Below the pieces are notes generated by a model. The model was not told the DNA's origin, did no database searches, and was given only the letters and a program-made list of their open reading frames with translations. From Helicobacter bilis (GTDB taxonomy: Bacteria > Campylobacterota > Campylobacteria > Campylobacterales > Helicobacteraceae), in assembly GCF_001999985.1 (NCBI RefSeq), contig NZ_CP019645.1, positions 2,418,001 through 2,482,000 on the forward strand: 64,000 bases of DNA, in the 5' to 3' direction. Of this stretch, positions 18,984 to 30,928 are shown one piece after another (position 1 is the stretch's first letter; every line of letters begins with the position of its first letter). A program made the translations under genes and the position numbers.

Positions 18984-21380
18984 TCATAGATATGTTTCAA
19001 AGCTTTTATAATATAAATCGTGTGCTTCCTGTAAGGATAGATTTATATCATGTATTTTTATAGAATCTTTATTTGTTATATCTTTTGTGTTTATGTGTTT
19101 ATTTGCTACCTTGCCAATTACACACAATGAAAGCCCTTTTTGTTTAGCTGTGTCGAAGAGATTTTTTACAGATTCTATATCTTTTATTTCACAGATAACT
19201 TGTGTATGATTTTCACTAAATAGCATGAGTTTATTTTGTGAGATTAACTTCATATAGTCTTTAGAATCTTGCAAAAGATTCTCATTATTTATAAAGTCTT
19301 TCGCTAAAACTTCTTGTATCTTATCTGTTAAGACTTCAATGCTAGTTTTCCCTAAAATTGCCATTTTGCATAGAGTGATAGCAAGTCCGCCTTGTGCTAT
19401 ATCTTTAGCACTCAAAATATACTTGTTTGCTATGCTTTGATTTAGAATCTCCCAAAGTTTGAGTTCAGATTCTAAGTTTATATCATGCAATATACCGCTA
19501 TTTTTTGCACCGATTACTTTTTGTAATATACTGCCGCTAAGCTGCAATGAATTATCCATAACACCTAGCATACAAATATAAGAATCTTTGCTTACAAAAT
19601 GGCTACCAATAGCCTTATTAGAATCTTCTAAAAGCCCAACGCTTACAATGCTTGGTGTAGGATATATGGCTTCATCATTTGTTTGATTATAAAGTGAAAC
19701 ATTACCGCTTACAACAGGTGTTTGTAACGCTTTACAAGCCTCTTTAATGCCCTCACAAGATTCTCTAAACTGCCACATAACCTCTGGATTTTCAGGGCTA
19801 CCAAAGTTTAGACAATCTGTAATTGCTAAAGGCTTTGCCCCACTTAGCGCGACATCTCTTCCAGCTTGTGCCACTGCGATTTTAGCCCCTATTTTTGGGT
19901 CTAGATAGCAGTATCTTACATTACATTTTACACTTACTGAAATAGCTTTTTTTGAATCGTAGTTATGCAAGGCTACAAGACTAGAGCCAAGCATACCAGC
20001 CCCTTTAATCGTGCTAGCTTTGATACTATCATCATATTGATTATAAATCCATGATTTATCACATATATCAAGGCTTTTTAGCATACTTTTAGTTAGTGTG
20101 TTTAAATTAGTGCTACTGCATTGCATTGTGTTTATATTATCTGTATTTAACTGCTTTTGTAAGGCTTGGTTTGTAATATTTAAATCTAGGTTTTTACAAG
20201 ATTCTAGATATTTTGGCTTTTGTATAGCTCGATTAAGCATAGGGGCATTTTCTACAATGGGAGCAATAGGCAATGTAGCACATAACTCTCCATGCCATAA
20301 AAGCTCCATTTTGCCTGTATTACGCACTTCGCCGACAATCTCTGCACTTAATTCATACTTTGCAAAAATATCTTTTATTTGCTTTTCTGTCCCCTTTTTC
20401 GCACACAAAAGCATTCTCTCTTGTGATTCTGATAGCATTAACTCATAAGGGGTCATGCCACCCTCTCGCATAGGAATCTTATCAAGCCACATTATCATAC
20501 CGCTACCACTTCTACTTGCCATTTCAAAGCTTGAGCTTGTAAGCCCTGCTGCACCCATATCTTGAATGCCTACGATTAAATCTTTTTGGAAGACTTCAAG
20601 ACATGCTTCTAAAAGCGATTTTTCTACAAATGGATCGCCAATTTGCACCGTTGGTCGCAATGCCTTACTAGCAGAATCAAAGCTATCACTACTCATCACA
20701 GCCCCACCTAAGCCATCTCTACCTGTCTTACTCCCAACATACATAATAGGATTGCCCTCGCCACTTGCTTTGCCATAGAAAATCTCATCTTGCTTTGCAA
20801 TGCCTAAGCTAAACGCATTGACAAGAATGTTGCCGTTATAGCAAGATTCAAAGCTAGTCTCACCGCCAATAGTTGGTATCCCCATGCAGTTACCATAATG
20901 CCCGATACCCTCTACAACACCATGCAATAAATGGATATGCTTTTTTCTCATATTAGAATCTAAAATATCTCCAAAGCGAATGCTATTAAGATTTATTATA
21001 GGATTTGCCCCCATTGTAAAAATATCACGCAAGATTCCACCCACTCCAGTTGCAGCTCCAGCATTTGGCTCAATAAAGCTTGGGTGATTATGCGATTCTA
21101 TCTTAAAGATAGCAGCTAGATTATCGCCTATATCAATAACACCTGCATTCTCTCCGGGACCTTGTAACACCCAGCTAGCCTCTGTTGGAAAGCCTTTTAG
21201 ATAAATCTTACTTGATTTATAGCTGCAATGCTCACTCCACATTGCAGAAAAGATTCCAAGCTCAATGAGATTTGGCTCTCTCTCTAAAATTTCTACAATT
21301 TTTTCATAATCACTAGAATCTAGTTTATGCTTTTTTAGGATAGAATCTAATTGTTCCTTTTTAATACTCCATTCGCCCAT
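18984..21380 (-). CDS. purL: Phosphoribosylformylglycinamidine synthase subunit PurL
   Basis: 798 aa, the small PurL form without a glutaminase domain, so it needs PurS and PurQ encoded elsewhere. It converts FGAR to FGAM in purine synthesis using ATP and ammonia. Visible blocks: [51 protein letters not shown], and in the second half [19 protein letters not shown] with [20 protein letters not shown] modest insertion around residues 395-440 separates the two repeats. The gene stands alone and is divergent from ppsA. Confidence 0.95.
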   Translation of the reverse strand: MGEWSIKKEQLDSILKKHKLDSSDYEKIVEILEREPNLIELGIFSAMWSEHCSYKSSKIYLKGFPTEASWVLQGPGENAGVIDIGDNLAAIFKIESHNHPSFIEPNAGAATGVGGILRDIFTMGANPIINLNSIRFGDILDSNMRKKHIHLLHGVVEGIGHYGNCMGIPTIGGETSFESCYNGNILVNAFSLGIAKQDEIFYGKASGEGNPIMYVGSKTGRDGLGGAVMSSDSFDSASKALRPTVQIGDPFVEKSLLEACLEVFQKDLIVGIQDMGAAGLTSSSFEMASRSGSGMIMWLDKIPMREGGMTPYELMLSESQERMLLCAKKGTEKQIKDIFAKYELSAEIVGEVRNTGKMELLWHGELCATLPIAPIVENAPMLNRAIQKPKYLESCKNLDLNITNQALQKQLNTDNINTMQCSSTNLNTLTKSMLKSLDICDKSWIYNQYDDSIKASTIKGAGMLGSSLVALHNYDSKKAISVSVKCNVRYCYLDPKIGAKIAVAQAGRDVALSGAKPLAITDCLNFGSPENPEVMWQFRESCEGIKEACKALQTPVVSGNVSLYNQTNDEAIYPTPSIVSVGLLEDSNKAIGSHFVSKDSYICMLGVMDNSLQLSGSILQKVIGAKNSGILHDINLESELKLWEILNQSIANKYILSAKDIAQGGLAITLCKMAILGKTSIEVLTDKIQEVLAKDFINNENLLQDSKDYMKLISQNKLMLFSENHTQVICEIKDIESVKNLFDTAKQKGLSLCVIGKVANKHINTKDITNKDSIKIHDINLSLQEAHDLYYKSFETYL

Positions 21381-21566
21381 ATTATCCCTTTTTGAAAGTG
21401 CAAATATTTACTCAAAATAAAACAAGGATTTTAACTAAAGTTTGCAAGGAAATAGATATGCAAAATTATATTTTTTTGGTTTTTAAAAAATTTTTAATCA
21501 TTTTTTGACTTTTTTTTGACTACAATAATAAGCATAACCTTTTTACATTAAATGGAGTCCATAGCA

Positions 21567-23984
21567 ATGAAGTATATTAAATTCTTTAAAGAGTTGAATA
21601 ATAGAGATGTTCCCCTTGTAGGTGGTAAGAATGCAAGCATTGGTGAGATGTTTCAAGAGCTTGTCCCCGTTGGCATTAAAGTCCCAGATGGCTTTGCAAT
21701 CACAAGTGATGCGTATTGGTATTTGCTTAAAAGTGGTGGCATTGAGGATAAGATAAAGGATCTTTTAAAAGATATAGATTATACAGAAATGGATGTATTG
21801 CGTAATCGTTGCAGTAAGATTCGAGAACTTATTTTTAGCACCCCATTACCCCAAGATTTAAAAGATGAGATTTTTCAAGCTTATGATATGTTAAGCCAAG
21901 AATACAATATGGCAGAAGCAGATGTTGCAGTCCGCAGTTCGGCTACTGCTGAAGACTTACCTGATGCAAGTTTTGCAGGGCAGCAAGATACATATCTAAG
22001 CGTTAAAGGGAAAACAGATTTAGTGCATTATATTAAATCCTGCTTTGCTTCACTTTTTACACATAGAGCTACAAGCTATCGTGCGAGTAAGAATTTTGAT
22101 CATTTTAAAGTTGCTTTAAGTGTTGGTGTGCAAAAAATGGTGCGTTCCGATAAAGGTGCAGCAGGTGTTATGTTTAGTATTGATACAGAGACGGGCTTTA
22201 AAGATGCAGTATTCATCACTTCATCATGGGGGCTTGGGGAGAATGTCGTTGGTGGGACCGTGAATCCAGATGAATTTTATGTATTCAAACCAACATTAAA
22301 AGAAGGGAAGCGACCTATACTGAAACGCAAACTCGGCACAAAAGATGTAAAAATGGTATATGCCCCAGCAGGTAGCGAAAAGCCTACAATGAATGTAAAA
22401 ACAACACATCAGGAAATGGAAACATTCTCAATCACTGATGAAGATGTTTTAACACTTGCAAAATATGCTATAAGTATTGAAGAACATTACACAAAAGAAG
22501 CAGGTGAGTATCGCCCTATGGATATGGAATGGGCAAAAGATGGACAAAGTGGCGAGATTTTCATCGTGCAAGCACGACCAGAAACAGTGCAGAGTCAAAA
22601 GACAAAAAGTGGTGCTAAGATTGAGAAATTCCACTTTAAAAATCCAGATGAAGAGCGTGAAGTCGTTTTAAAAGGTATGGCGATTGGCACAAAAATTGGC
22701 AATGGTAAAGTAAGAATCATTAACAACATAGAGCACATGAATACCTTTAAAGAAGGCGAGATTCTAGTAACTGATAATACCGATCCAGATTGGGAACCAG
22801 TAATGAAAAAAGCAGCAGCAGTTATTACAAATCGTGGTGGTAGGACTTGCCATGCAGCTATTGTTGCGCGTGAAATTGGTGTGCCAACAATCGTTGGTGC
22901 ACATGGTGCAACAGAAAGGCTCTATACAGGTATGGAAGTAACAGCATCATGTAGTGAGGGTGAAGAAGGACTTGTATATGCAGGGATACACCCCTATGAA
23001 ATAGAGACTATATCGCTTGATCATCTTGGCAAAACAAAAACAAAGATTTATATGAATGTTGGCGATCCCGCTAAAGCATTTGGCTTTGCACAGATTCCAA
23101 ATCATGGTGTTGGCTTAGCGCGTATGGAGCATATTATCTTACACCAGATTGTAGCACACCCTTTAGCCCTGCTAGATTTACAGAATGATAAACCTATACA
23201 TAATCATGATGAGGTATCAAAACTCATACATGGCTATGATAATCCTAAAGATTTTTTCATTAAAAAGATCGCTGAGGGCATGGGTATGATCGCAGCAGCC
23301 TTTTATCCTAATCCAGTGATTGTCCGCACAAGCGACTTTAAAAGCAATGAATATCGCGGTATGATTTCAGGGGAGCATTACGAACCACAAGAAGAAAATC
23401 CAATGCTTGGCTATCGTGGTGCAAGTAGATATTACTCTGAACAATATCGCACCGCATTTGAATGGGAGTGTCAAGCCTTAGCAATGGTGCGTGATGATAT
23501 GGGGCTTACAAATATGCGGATTATGATCCCATTCTTACGCACACCAGAAGAGGGCAAAAAAGTGCTTGAGATTATGCGAAGAAATGGCTTAGAATCTGGC
23601 AAAAACGGATTAGAAATCTATGTTATGTGTGAATTACCAGTAAATATCATTTTAGCTGATGACTTCTTAAGCATGTTTGATGGCTATTCTATCGGGTCGA
23701 ATGACTTAACGCAGCTTACACTAGGCGTGGATAGAGATGGCGATTTAGTCAGTCATATATTTGATGAGAGAAATCCTGCTATGCTAGAAATGTTTAAACA
23801 AGCAATACAAGCATGTAAAAAGCATGGCAAATATTGTGGAATCTGTGGTCAAGCACCAAGCGATTATCCAGAAGTTGCCGAATTTTTAGTGCAGCAAGGC
23901 ATTAGCTCCATTTCACTCAATCCAGATTCTGTTGTGAAAACTTGGGAACGCATAGAAAAACTTGAAAAAACAATGCAAAAATAA
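21567..23984 (+). CDS. ppsA: Phosphoenolpyruvate synthase
   Basis: About 805 aa. It makes PEP from pyruvate, ATP and water for gluconeogenesis. Domain order: ATP-grasp ([36 protein letters not shown]), phosphohistidine domain ([18 protein letters not shown], with the transferred His), and the PEP-binding TIM barrel ([32 protein letters not shown]). I prefer ATG 21567 because GGAG lies nine bases upstream; a Met at 21552 is in frame but has no ribosome site. The lipoprotein gene follows 11 bp later, so they share a transcript. Confidence 0.94.
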   Translation: MKYIKFFKELNNRDVPLVGGKNASIGEMFQELVPVGIKVPDGFAITSDAYWYLLKSGGIEDKIKDLLKDIDYTEMDVLRNRCSKIRELIFSTPLPQDLKDEIFQAYDMLSQEYNMAEADVAVRSSATAEDLPDASFAGQQDTYLSVKGKTDLVHYIKSCFASLFTHRATSYRASKNFDHFKVALSVGVQKMVRSDKGAAGVMFSIDTETGFKDAVFITSSWGLGENVVGGTVNPDEFYVFKPTLKEGKRPILKRKLGTKDVKMVYAPAGSEKPTMNVKTTHQEMETFSITDEDVLTLAKYAISIEEHYTKEAGEYRPMDMEWAKDGQSGEIFIVQARPETVQSQKTKSGAKIEKFHFKNPDEEREVVLKGMAIGTKIGNGKVRIINNIEHMNTFKEGEILVTDNTDPDWEPVMKKAAAVITNRGGRTCHAAIVAREIGVPTIVGAHGATERLYTGMEVTASCSEGEEGLVYAGIHPYEIETISLDHLGKTKTKIYMNVGDPAKAFGFAQIPNHGVGLARMEHIILHQIVAHPLALLDLQNDKPIHNHDEVSKLIHGYDNPKDFFIKKIAEGMGMIAAAFYPNPVIVRTSDFKSNEYRGMISGEHYEPQEENPMLGYRGASRYYSEQYRTAFEWECQALAMVRDDMGLTNMRIMIPFLRTPEEGKKVLEIMRRNGLESGKNGLEIYVMCELPVNIILADDFLSMFDGYSIGSNDLTQLTLGVDRDGDLVSHIFDERNPAMLEMFKQAIQACKKHGKYCGICGQAPSDYPEVAEFLVQQGISSISLNPDSVVKTWERIEKLEKTMQK

Positions 23985-23995
23985 AGGGACAATAT

Positions 23996-24628
23996 ATGGA
24001 AAAGCAAAAACCAAAAAGTTATTTACGAAAAATCTCTGATGCAGCGATTTTGGGTGGTATGAGTGCAGTGCTAGTCGCAGGACTGCTTGGTTGTGATAGT
24101 GGTTCAAATAATGCCGACACAGCACAGCAAGTAAGCAAAAAGCAGGGCGTTACTGTTACCCTGCAAGAAGAAGCTGATGGTAGCTACAAGATTATTGATG
24201 AACAACCAAGTAGTGATGGCGATACGACAATTATTGTAAAAGATATGCAAGGCAATAAGAGAATTTTAAGCAAAGAAGAAGTTGATGCCCTTGTCGCTGA
24301 AGAAGCAAAAAAGATTGATAATGGCACAAGCACGCTCACAAGCGGTGATGGCGGTGGGCTTGGCATTGGCGGGGCTATCCTTGCGAGTGCGGCTGGTGCG
24401 TTGATTGGAAGCTATATTGGTAATAAACTTTTTAATAATGCAAATTATAAAGCAAACGCACAAAGAGGATATAGCTCACCTTCAGCCTATCAAAGACCAC
24501 AAACTAGCACCCCGCGAACTACTAGCCCAAGTAGCAATACAACAGCCACAAAAGCAACACCACAAAATGCAAAAGGCGGCTTCTTTGGCGGCAACGCAAA
24601 TACTAATAAACCAACCGCAACTTCTTAG
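23996..24628 (+). CDS. UPF0323-family lipoprotein
   Basis: 210 aa. A basic N-terminus and hydrophobic stretch end in the lipobox AGLLGC (Cys33), so it should be lipidated. The next part, VKDMQGNKRILSKEEVDALV, and the glycine-rich ILASAAGALIGSYIGNKLFN segment are diagnostic of UPF0323 proteins of Helicobacter and Campylobacter. The tail is low complexity (S/T/Q/N). Function unknown. It sits just behind ppsA, in the same transcript. Confidence 0.82.
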   Translation: MEKQKPKSYLRKISDAAILGGMSAVLVAGLLGCDSGSNNADTAQQVSKKQGVTVTLQEEADGSYKIIDEQPSSDGDTTIIVKDMQGNKRILSKEEVDALVAEEAKKIDNGTSTLTSGDGGGLGIGGAILASAAGALIGSYIGNKLFNNANYKANAQRGYSSPSAYQRPQTSTPRTTSPSSNTTATKATPQNAKGGFFGGNANTNKPTATS

Positions 24629-24896
24629 ATTCTACACTTTGAATTCTAAGCATTCATATTTTTCCATGTTTTAGAGTATTAATTGGGAAGATAGGTAATG
24701 TTTGTTTTGTAAAATAATTGTTAGATTTTAAGGTTGTGGTTTCATATGTGAAATAAATGTATGGCCTTGATTTGATAATCAAAAAAGCGGGGCAGAATCT
24801 CTTTAATAGCTTTATGAATAAAGATATTTGATTTATTTTAGGAACTAAATATTTTCTACAATTCTGCATAAATCATACAAATCCAGAAATCATATC

Positions 24897-25604
24897 CTAC
24901 AAATAAGTCCTACCCCCGCGATATGCTTTTACCCAATAATTCGTGTTGAGATTTGCTATTGTTACCTTTTTACCTTTTCCGGGGGCGTGGATAAATTGAT
25001 TGTTGCCAATGTAAATTCCCACATGATTGACTTGTTTCCCATTGTTTGTGAAAAATACTAAATCTCCCACCTTTAGATTATTTTTTGCTACAAACTTACC
25101 GCTACCATATTGCTCAATTGAAGTTCTAGGTAGCGTCAGCCCATTTAGCCTATATACTGCCCTAACCAATCCACTACAATCAAAACCGCTAGAAGTCGTC
25201 CCTCCCCATTTATACGGCACGCCTATATATTGATGTGCATCTTTTGCGATATTTTTTCTCACCTTATCATGTGTCTTTGGCTTATGCTGATTTATCGCAT
25301 AGCTTTGGGGACTAATGATAAAAAAGTCATCAATAATAGACTTTTTTTTGTATGTATTTGCGATTTTTCTTGCAGTTTCAGAATCTTTATAGTTGCCAAA
25401 GCGGACTTTATACATTCCTTTTTCTTTAAAAAAGAACGCATCAAGCCCTTGTTTATTAAGATAATCAGCAAGATTCCCAGCATTTTTTAACTCACTAAAA
25501 CTTCCAACTTGTATGCTATATGCCACATGTTTTACTTGCTCTTTTGCAAGTAGCAAAGCACACATAAAAGCCATTATTACACTGATAAAAGATATTTTTT
25601 TCAT
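24897..25604 (-). CDS. SPOR-NlpC/P60 cell-wall hydrolase
   Basis: 235 aa with a signal peptide (about 1-20), a SPOR domain (about 28-100: YSIQVGSFSELKNAGNLADY) that binds denuded glycan at division sites, and a C-terminal NlpC/P60 endopeptidase. The catalytic residues are visible: Cys143 (GFDCSGLVRAVY), His194 (VNHVGIYIGN) and His206 (FIHAPGKGK). Likely a periplasmic gamma-D-glutamyl-diaminopimelate peptidase. The 268-bp gap to the preceding convergent gene shows nothing notable. Confidence 0.88.
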   Translation of the reverse strand: MKKISFISVIMAFMCALLLAKEQVKHVAYSIQVGSFSELKNAGNLADYLNKQGLDAFFFKEKGMYKVRFGNYKDSETARKIANTYKKKSIIDDFFIISPQSYAINQHKPKTHDKVRKNIAKDAHQYIGVPYKWGGTTSSGFDCSGLVRAVYRLNGLTLPRTSIEQYGSGKFVAKNNLKVGDLVFFTNNGKQVNHVGIYIGNNQFIHAPGKGKKVTIANLNTNYWVKAYRGGRTYL

Positions 25605-25671
25605 GTCCTTCCTTTTTCATGTCCTTCTTTGAAAAAATAAGAGATTATAGCCTAAAGCCCTAAATAAAATA

Positions 25672-26883
25672 CTACTCATAACGCAAGGCGTCAATAGGAT
25701 CAAGCTTTGATGCCCTTTTTGCTGGTAAATATCCAAAAATCACACCAATAATAGCTGAAAATAAAAATGCACCAAATGCCACCCACATATCAAACACAAA
25801 AGGTATATCCATCTTTATTGCCACACCCCATGAGATAAAAAAGGCTAAAATGATCCCAATACTACCGCCGAGCGCGCTGACTACAACAGATTCTATAAGA
25901 AATTGCAACAACACATCTCTCTCTAATGCCCCAATAGCAAGGCGAGTGCCAATCTCTTTTGTCCGCTCCGTTACTGACACAAGCATAATATTCATAATCC
26001 CAATTCCCCCCACAATTAAGCTAATGCCCGCAGCAGAACTCAAAAATATAGATAAAATACGCATAGTAGCCGTCATATTCTCTTCAAACTGCTTTGTATC
26101 CATAATATCAAAGGTATCAATCTGCCCCTGTTTAATATTTCTATGCTCTCTTAATATATGCCTAATCTCATTGCTAAGACTGCTAGAATCTGTATTATCT
26201 TTCATCGAAACCATGATTCTATCGATACTATAATTACTTGTGGCACCCGATATATCACGCAAATAAGTCTTAAAGGGGAGTGCGATAAAATCATCTTGAT
26301 CATTGCCAAAACCCCCTTGCCCTTTTGCCTTAAATACACCAACTACTTCGCAAATGCTTTTACCAATACGCACTTTTTCCCCAAGCGGATTAGAATCTTT
26401 AAATAAAGCAAGACGCGCACTCTGCCCCAAAATACACACATTGGAGCTAGAATCTTCAGTATTAAAAAGGCGACCAAGCCCTATTTGCCAATCCGCTACT
26501 TCAAAATAGCTATTTGTTACACCGCTAATTGTAGTCCTAGTGTTTAAGCCTTTATATTGTGCGATAGCACTCGTGCTTGCAATGGGCGCGATACTTTTTA
26601 TCGATGAAGCTAGTCTAGATTCTAGAATCTCAACTTCTTTATGCGTAAATTTCTTACTAAGAGAGCCACCGCCTGTATTCAGCCTAAAAGCTGGGTGTAT
26701 AACAAGCAGGTTGCTACCCATACTTGCGATTTGCATTTGCACCTTTTTTGTCGTGCCATTCCCTAAAGAAATCATAACAATCACAGAACCAACGCCAATA
26801 ATAATCCCTAGCATTGTCAAAAATGCCCTTAAATAATTTCGTGAAATCTGCTGAAAAGCAAGCAATATCGCATTCCAAATCAT
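25672..26883 (-). CDS. MacB-type ABC transporter permease (FtsX family)
   Basis: 403 aa from ATG 26883 (GAGG five bases upstream). Layout: a first helix with the typical LRAFLTMLGIIIGVGSVIVM, a periplasmic MacB_PCD domain (about 50-260), then three C-terminal helices with the FtsX signature VTERTKEIGTRLAIGA and the end FGYLPAKRASKLDPIDALRYE. Such permeases work with a separate LolD-like ATPase and often a membrane-fusion protein to move peptides, lipoproteins or macrolides. Neither partner is next to it on the window's left side; the ATPase must be elsewhere. Confidence 0.85.
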   Translation of the reverse strand: MIWNAILLAFQQISRNYLRAFLTMLGIIIGVGSVIVMISLGNGTTKKVQMQIASMGSNLLVIHPAFRLNTGGGSLSKKFTHKEVEILESRLASSIKSIAPIASTSAIAQYKGLNTRTTISGVTNSYFEVADWQIGLGRLFNTEDSSSNVCILGQSARLALFKDSNPLGEKVRIGKSICEVVGVFKAKGQGGFGNDQDDFIALPFKTYLRDISGATSNYSIDRIMVSMKDNTDSSSLSNEIRHILREHRNIKQGQIDTFDIMDTKQFEENMTATMRILSIFLSSAAGISLIVGGIGIMNIMLVSVTERTKEIGTRLAIGALERDVLLQFLIESVVVSALGGSIGIILAFFISWGVAIKMDIPFVFDMWVAFGAFLFSAIIGVIFGYLPAKRASKLDPIDALRYE

Positions 26884-27217
26884 ACATACCTCATATTTTT
26901 TAATCCTATATTTCAAGTTTAATTATAGGATATTTATGGAAATTTTTCAGCACATAAACATTAGCAAACATGGCTTATCACTGCATTGTGTTTATTTTTA
27001 ATATAAGCACCCTTCAAATGTAAAAACTACAACAATAATTACACGAACTTTTTACTTAAGGAAATTATCTTGCTTTGAAATTCAACACGAAATCCATACC
27101 CAGATTAAAATATAAGAAAAATTCATTGTGATACAAAAATAATGTCAATTTTAATCCCTCGTGCATATGTATATTTACAAACATAAAGTAGAATGCCAAA
27201 AAATTTAAGGATTTTAA
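26884..27217. other. Intergenic region between divergent genes
   Basis: 334 bp of very AT-rich DNA with promoter function for both neighbours; no RNA gene or repeat seen. Confidence 0.4.
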
Positions 27218-29255
27218 GTGGCTTATCATTTTTTACTTCAACAAGTTAAAGCTATGTGTGAAAATGTAGAGATTATATCGTTTGATATTTTTGATACATT
27301 GCTTTTGCGTCCATATATACGACCCACAGATTTATTTCTCCATTTAGAATATCTTTATAATAGACCAAACTTTACTGTGGCTAGAATATGTGCAGAGGCG
27401 TATGCACGCGATACATTAGCTATTACCCCCCCCCCCCCATTGTCATGATGTAGAGCAGACTGGACGCAACGAAATTACTTTTGATTCAATTTATGAAAAC
27501 ATAGAATCTAAATTTTACGATTTAAAAGATAAAGAGTTAGAACTAGAATTACAAACATTGCAACCAAATCCTGAAATGCTGGAGGTTTGGCAGTATGTTA
27601 AATCTTTAGGTATGCAAATTATTATAACAAGCGACATGTATCTACCAAAACAATTTATTGCAAAGCTATTACATAAAAATGGTTTCATAGATTATAAACA
27701 CCTTTATGTGTCAAGCGATATTGGATATACAAAAACAAGTGGCTTACTTTATGATTATATTAAACGCGATTTATCCATGCAGCCATCCAAGATTCTACAC
27801 ATAGGCGACAATTATCATTCAGACATAATTCAAGCACAAAAACATGGTTTCCAAACCCTCTTCTATCAAAAGATAATGGAGAGATATTTACATGAGGATA
27901 AGCGATCTAGTCTCTTATATACACATTTTCCAAAAGATTTAGGTGCTTCGATTTTATTAGGACTAAAGGCGTTGCATTGGCAGAAAAAATGCCTTAATCT
28001 CATACAAGAAAATTATTGGGAAAATATAGGATATGAATATGCAGGGGTAATAGGGTATGCCTATATGCAGTTTGTTGCAATGAAAGCAAAGCAACATGAT
28101 ATAAAACACATCCTTTTTGTCGCTAGAGATGGCTATACGCTACAAAAAATATTTGATATAATGCAAACAGATATACAAACAAAATATGTATATGCCCCAC
28201 GATTTTTTAACCTAATCTATACTTTGCAACATAAAAATGATGAAAATAAAGCCTTGGCTATTCTCAATTTTCTCGCAAATAAATATAAGGATATTCAAAA
28301 TCTCAAGCAGCAAAATATCCATAGTAGTGCGTTGGAGATTCTAAAAAACAATCAGCAAATCTTTGAAAATGCGGCACAAGAAGAGTTTGGGCTTTATGCA
28401 AACTATTTACAAAAGATATTAGAGACTATGAGTATAGATTCTAAAAACTTAAACACAAAGATTACCATCGGTATGGTTGATACAGCAACAATCGAGTTTT
28501 CAGCACAGAATCTATTGCAACAAACCCTCAAATTTTTATGTGGCAACAAAGAAAATACGCCGAATATATACGCAAACTACTGGCTATATTGGGGATATGA
28601 ACATATACGAAATAAACTACCACCGCATTCATTCTTTAGCGCGCAACAATATCTATCAAGCTATCATCCACAAAGGTGGGATTTTGTAGAGTTTCTTTTA
28701 ACAAGCCCAGAGCTACCCATAAAAGGCATAGATTCTAACTATCAACCAATCTATGATGACAAACCAAACAAACATGAGTTAAAAAGACAGAGTGTATATC
28801 CCCACATTTCTGAACATGCAGTTTTGTTTGCACAAGATATTCGCAATATATTCGGCAATACAAATGTATATTTTTCTGCACAACTTGTAACGGCGTATCT
28901 TGATTATTTCTATGAAAATCCAACGAATGAAGATATTGAAAATATGGATTCTATCTATCATTGTTGTGATAACACGCATGACAACTACACGCCGCTTTTT
29001 ACACAAAAAATAGAGCTTAAAGATTTTCTCATATCATATAAAAAGACAAAAAAGCGATTGTTGCAAACAGATTGGATAACAAAGAAACAATCCATCATGC
29101 TTACCGCATTTGATCTTATTGATGTAAAAATGCGTGGGATAAAGAATATTGAGCTTCATATTTTACCCCGTTTTCCACCCTGTTTCAATACTTCTATACA
29201 ACTCATTGGATACAGCACTATAAAATTTAGCATTGGGAGAACTTCACATGAATAA
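27218..29255 (+). pseudogene. Phase-variable HAD-like glycan-cluster protein, currently OFF
   Basis: Starts at GTG 27218 (AAGGA upstream). The first frame gives the HAD motif I, ISFDIFDTLLLRPYIRPTDL, and hits a run of 13 C at 27426-27438, ending after ITPPPPLS. The second frame runs from the tract (HCHDVEQTGRNEITFDSIYE) to 29255. With 12 C the product is 678 aa. HAD motifs continue (IIITSDMYLPKQFI; ILHIGDNYHSDIIQAQ), and a second region has ILFVARDGYTLQKIF, common in large HAD-like proteins of polysaccharide clusters. The reaction is unknown; a role in surface glycan assembly is inferred from the switch and the overlapping methyltransferase. Confidence 0.7.
27426..27438. repeat. Poly-C tract (C13), OFF configuration
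   Basis: Thirteen C in codons 70-74 of the HAD-like gene; 12 or 15 would restore the frame. Confidence 0.92.
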
Positions 29256-30080
29256 TAACATATTTGATTATTCTTGGTATTACAGCCATTGGCACTCAGA
29301 TACAGCAGAATCAAGACAAAATGATATAGATTATGCAAGTTGGCTTTTTCAAACGCAAGGTATCTACCCCCCCCCCCCATAGGATTAGATTCAAATATAC
29401 TTGAGATTGGTTGTGGCATGGGGAGATTTTTGCTGCATTTAAAAGAGCGGGGTTATAAAAATCTCACTGGCATTGATATTGATAAAAGTCAATATGAAAT
29501 CGCAAAAAGGGAAGGATTAAATGTTTTCTTAAGCGATGCTACCACTTTTTTAACCAACAATACATCATCATATCATGCAGTTTATGCATTTGATGTGTTA
29601 GAACATATTAATAAAGAAAAGCAACTTGAGTTATTACAACTTATTTTTAAGCAGCTTCATGACAATGGTATGCTTGTCATACAAGTGCCAAATGCACTCG
29701 CACCTACTGCTACATATTTTCGCTACAATGATTTTACACATACAATAAGCTATACAGAACATTCACTAGGCTTTCTCTTACATAACGCTGGATTTCATGA
29801 CTTTTGCATACAACCTACACATAATGAAAGTCTTGAAACACAAGCCCTGAAATCACCATGGGCAAGATTATATAGACATGAGTTTGGGCTAGAAAATCTC
29901 ATATTAACACCAAATCTCACTGCGATTGTTTTTAAAAATAAAGAATCGTATCAAAGCTGGAAAGAACACGCCCCAATAATAAAAAACCTATATGAAGATA
30001 ATAATACTAAGGACAATACATCAAAACTAAAACATTATATAAAAAGAAAATGGAAAAAGTTCTATAAAAGAAAAGGGTGA
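29248..30080 (+). pseudogene. Phase-variable class I methyltransferase, currently OFF
   Basis: Begins at ATG 29248 inside the last codons of the HAD-like gene. The N-terminal frame (MNNNIFDYSWYYSHWHSD) reaches a run of 12 C at 29367-29378 and stops at TAG directly after. The other frame continues IGLDSNILEIGCGMGRFLL (SAM motif I), GIDIDKSQYEIAKREG, AVYAFDVLEHINKEK and VIQVPNALAP, typical of a methyltransferase 11/23-type fold. With 13 C it would be 277 aa. The 5' overlap couples it to the upstream gene, so its expression depends on two switches. Likely acts on a surface sugar; inferred only. Confidence 0.72.
29367..29378. repeat. Poly-C tract (C12), OFF configuration
   Basis: Twelve C in the methyltransferase gene; 10 or 13 would join the frames. 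Confidence 0.92.
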
Positions 30081-30215
30081 TAAAAGTAAAGCAAGAGCAA
30101 GAAATTATATTAGTGCAACTAAAAGCTCTGCATCAATACATGAGCTTTATATGTCAAATATTTCATGAAATAAAATGATCTTTATATGCAAATACACAAA
30201 ATCACATTTAACACC

Positions 30216-30791
30216 CTAATCACAAAGATTTGCAAAAAGTCCAAAACGCCCTGTTACATTTTCTTTACGATATGAAAAATAAGATTCATCACAGCAAGAG
30301 CAGTTTGGATAAATCTCTACTTGCGATAAGGAAATATCAAAAGATTCTATCTCATCGCATAAAAGTCCTATCATATCAAATTTATAGGAATTATTCTCAC
30401 ATATCACATATTTTTCCCCAAACTCTTGTATTAATTTCAATGCTAGATTTTTATCAATCTTATAGCAACATTTGCGGATTGATGCACCAATAAATATACA
30501 AATATCCTGTGTCTTTACCCCATAATCACGCATAAAAAGCATAAGTGCATGTGTGAGAATCTTAGAGCACACACCAAGCCTACCTGCATGCAAGACTGCA
30601 AATACATTCTGTGATTTTGCATAGACTAAAATCGGATTACAATCTGCCACCATACTCATAAGCACAAGGTTTGGATTATCACAAATAATTCCATCGCCAT
30701 CACCTACAAGAATTTCATCGCATTGATTTGGTAGCAAAGTGCTTTCATGCTTCTTTGTAGTTTCATTAAGGCTATGCCGACTAGATTCTAA
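30216..30791 (-). pseudogene. pgeF: C-terminal half of PgeF/YfiH (laccase-domain protein)
   Basis: The coding part LPNQCDEILVGDGDGIICD to the end matches the C-terminal two thirds of the YfiH family: VADCNPILVYAKSQNVFAVLHAGR carries the Cys and His zinc-ligand positions, and IGASIRKCCYKID follows. The frame is open upstream as GFLESSRHSLNETTKKHEST, to the word TTAGAATCTA, without a start codon. The N-terminal half lies at 38147-38420 on the other strand. Together they would make about 279 aa, a normal size. Known family role: clearing mis-joined UDP-MurNAc-L-Ser in peptidoglycan synthesis, and purine nucleoside phosphorolysis. Confidence 0.85.
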
Positions 30792-30928
30792 AAAACCTAT
30801 AAATATTTTTTAATATCCAAAATCCCCTTTAACATAAACCCCCCTATATTATCTTTTTAGATTTTAATCAACACCGAAACACAAAAAAATCTAAAACCCA
30901 AGCCTCAAACATAGAAGCTATAAGCCCC

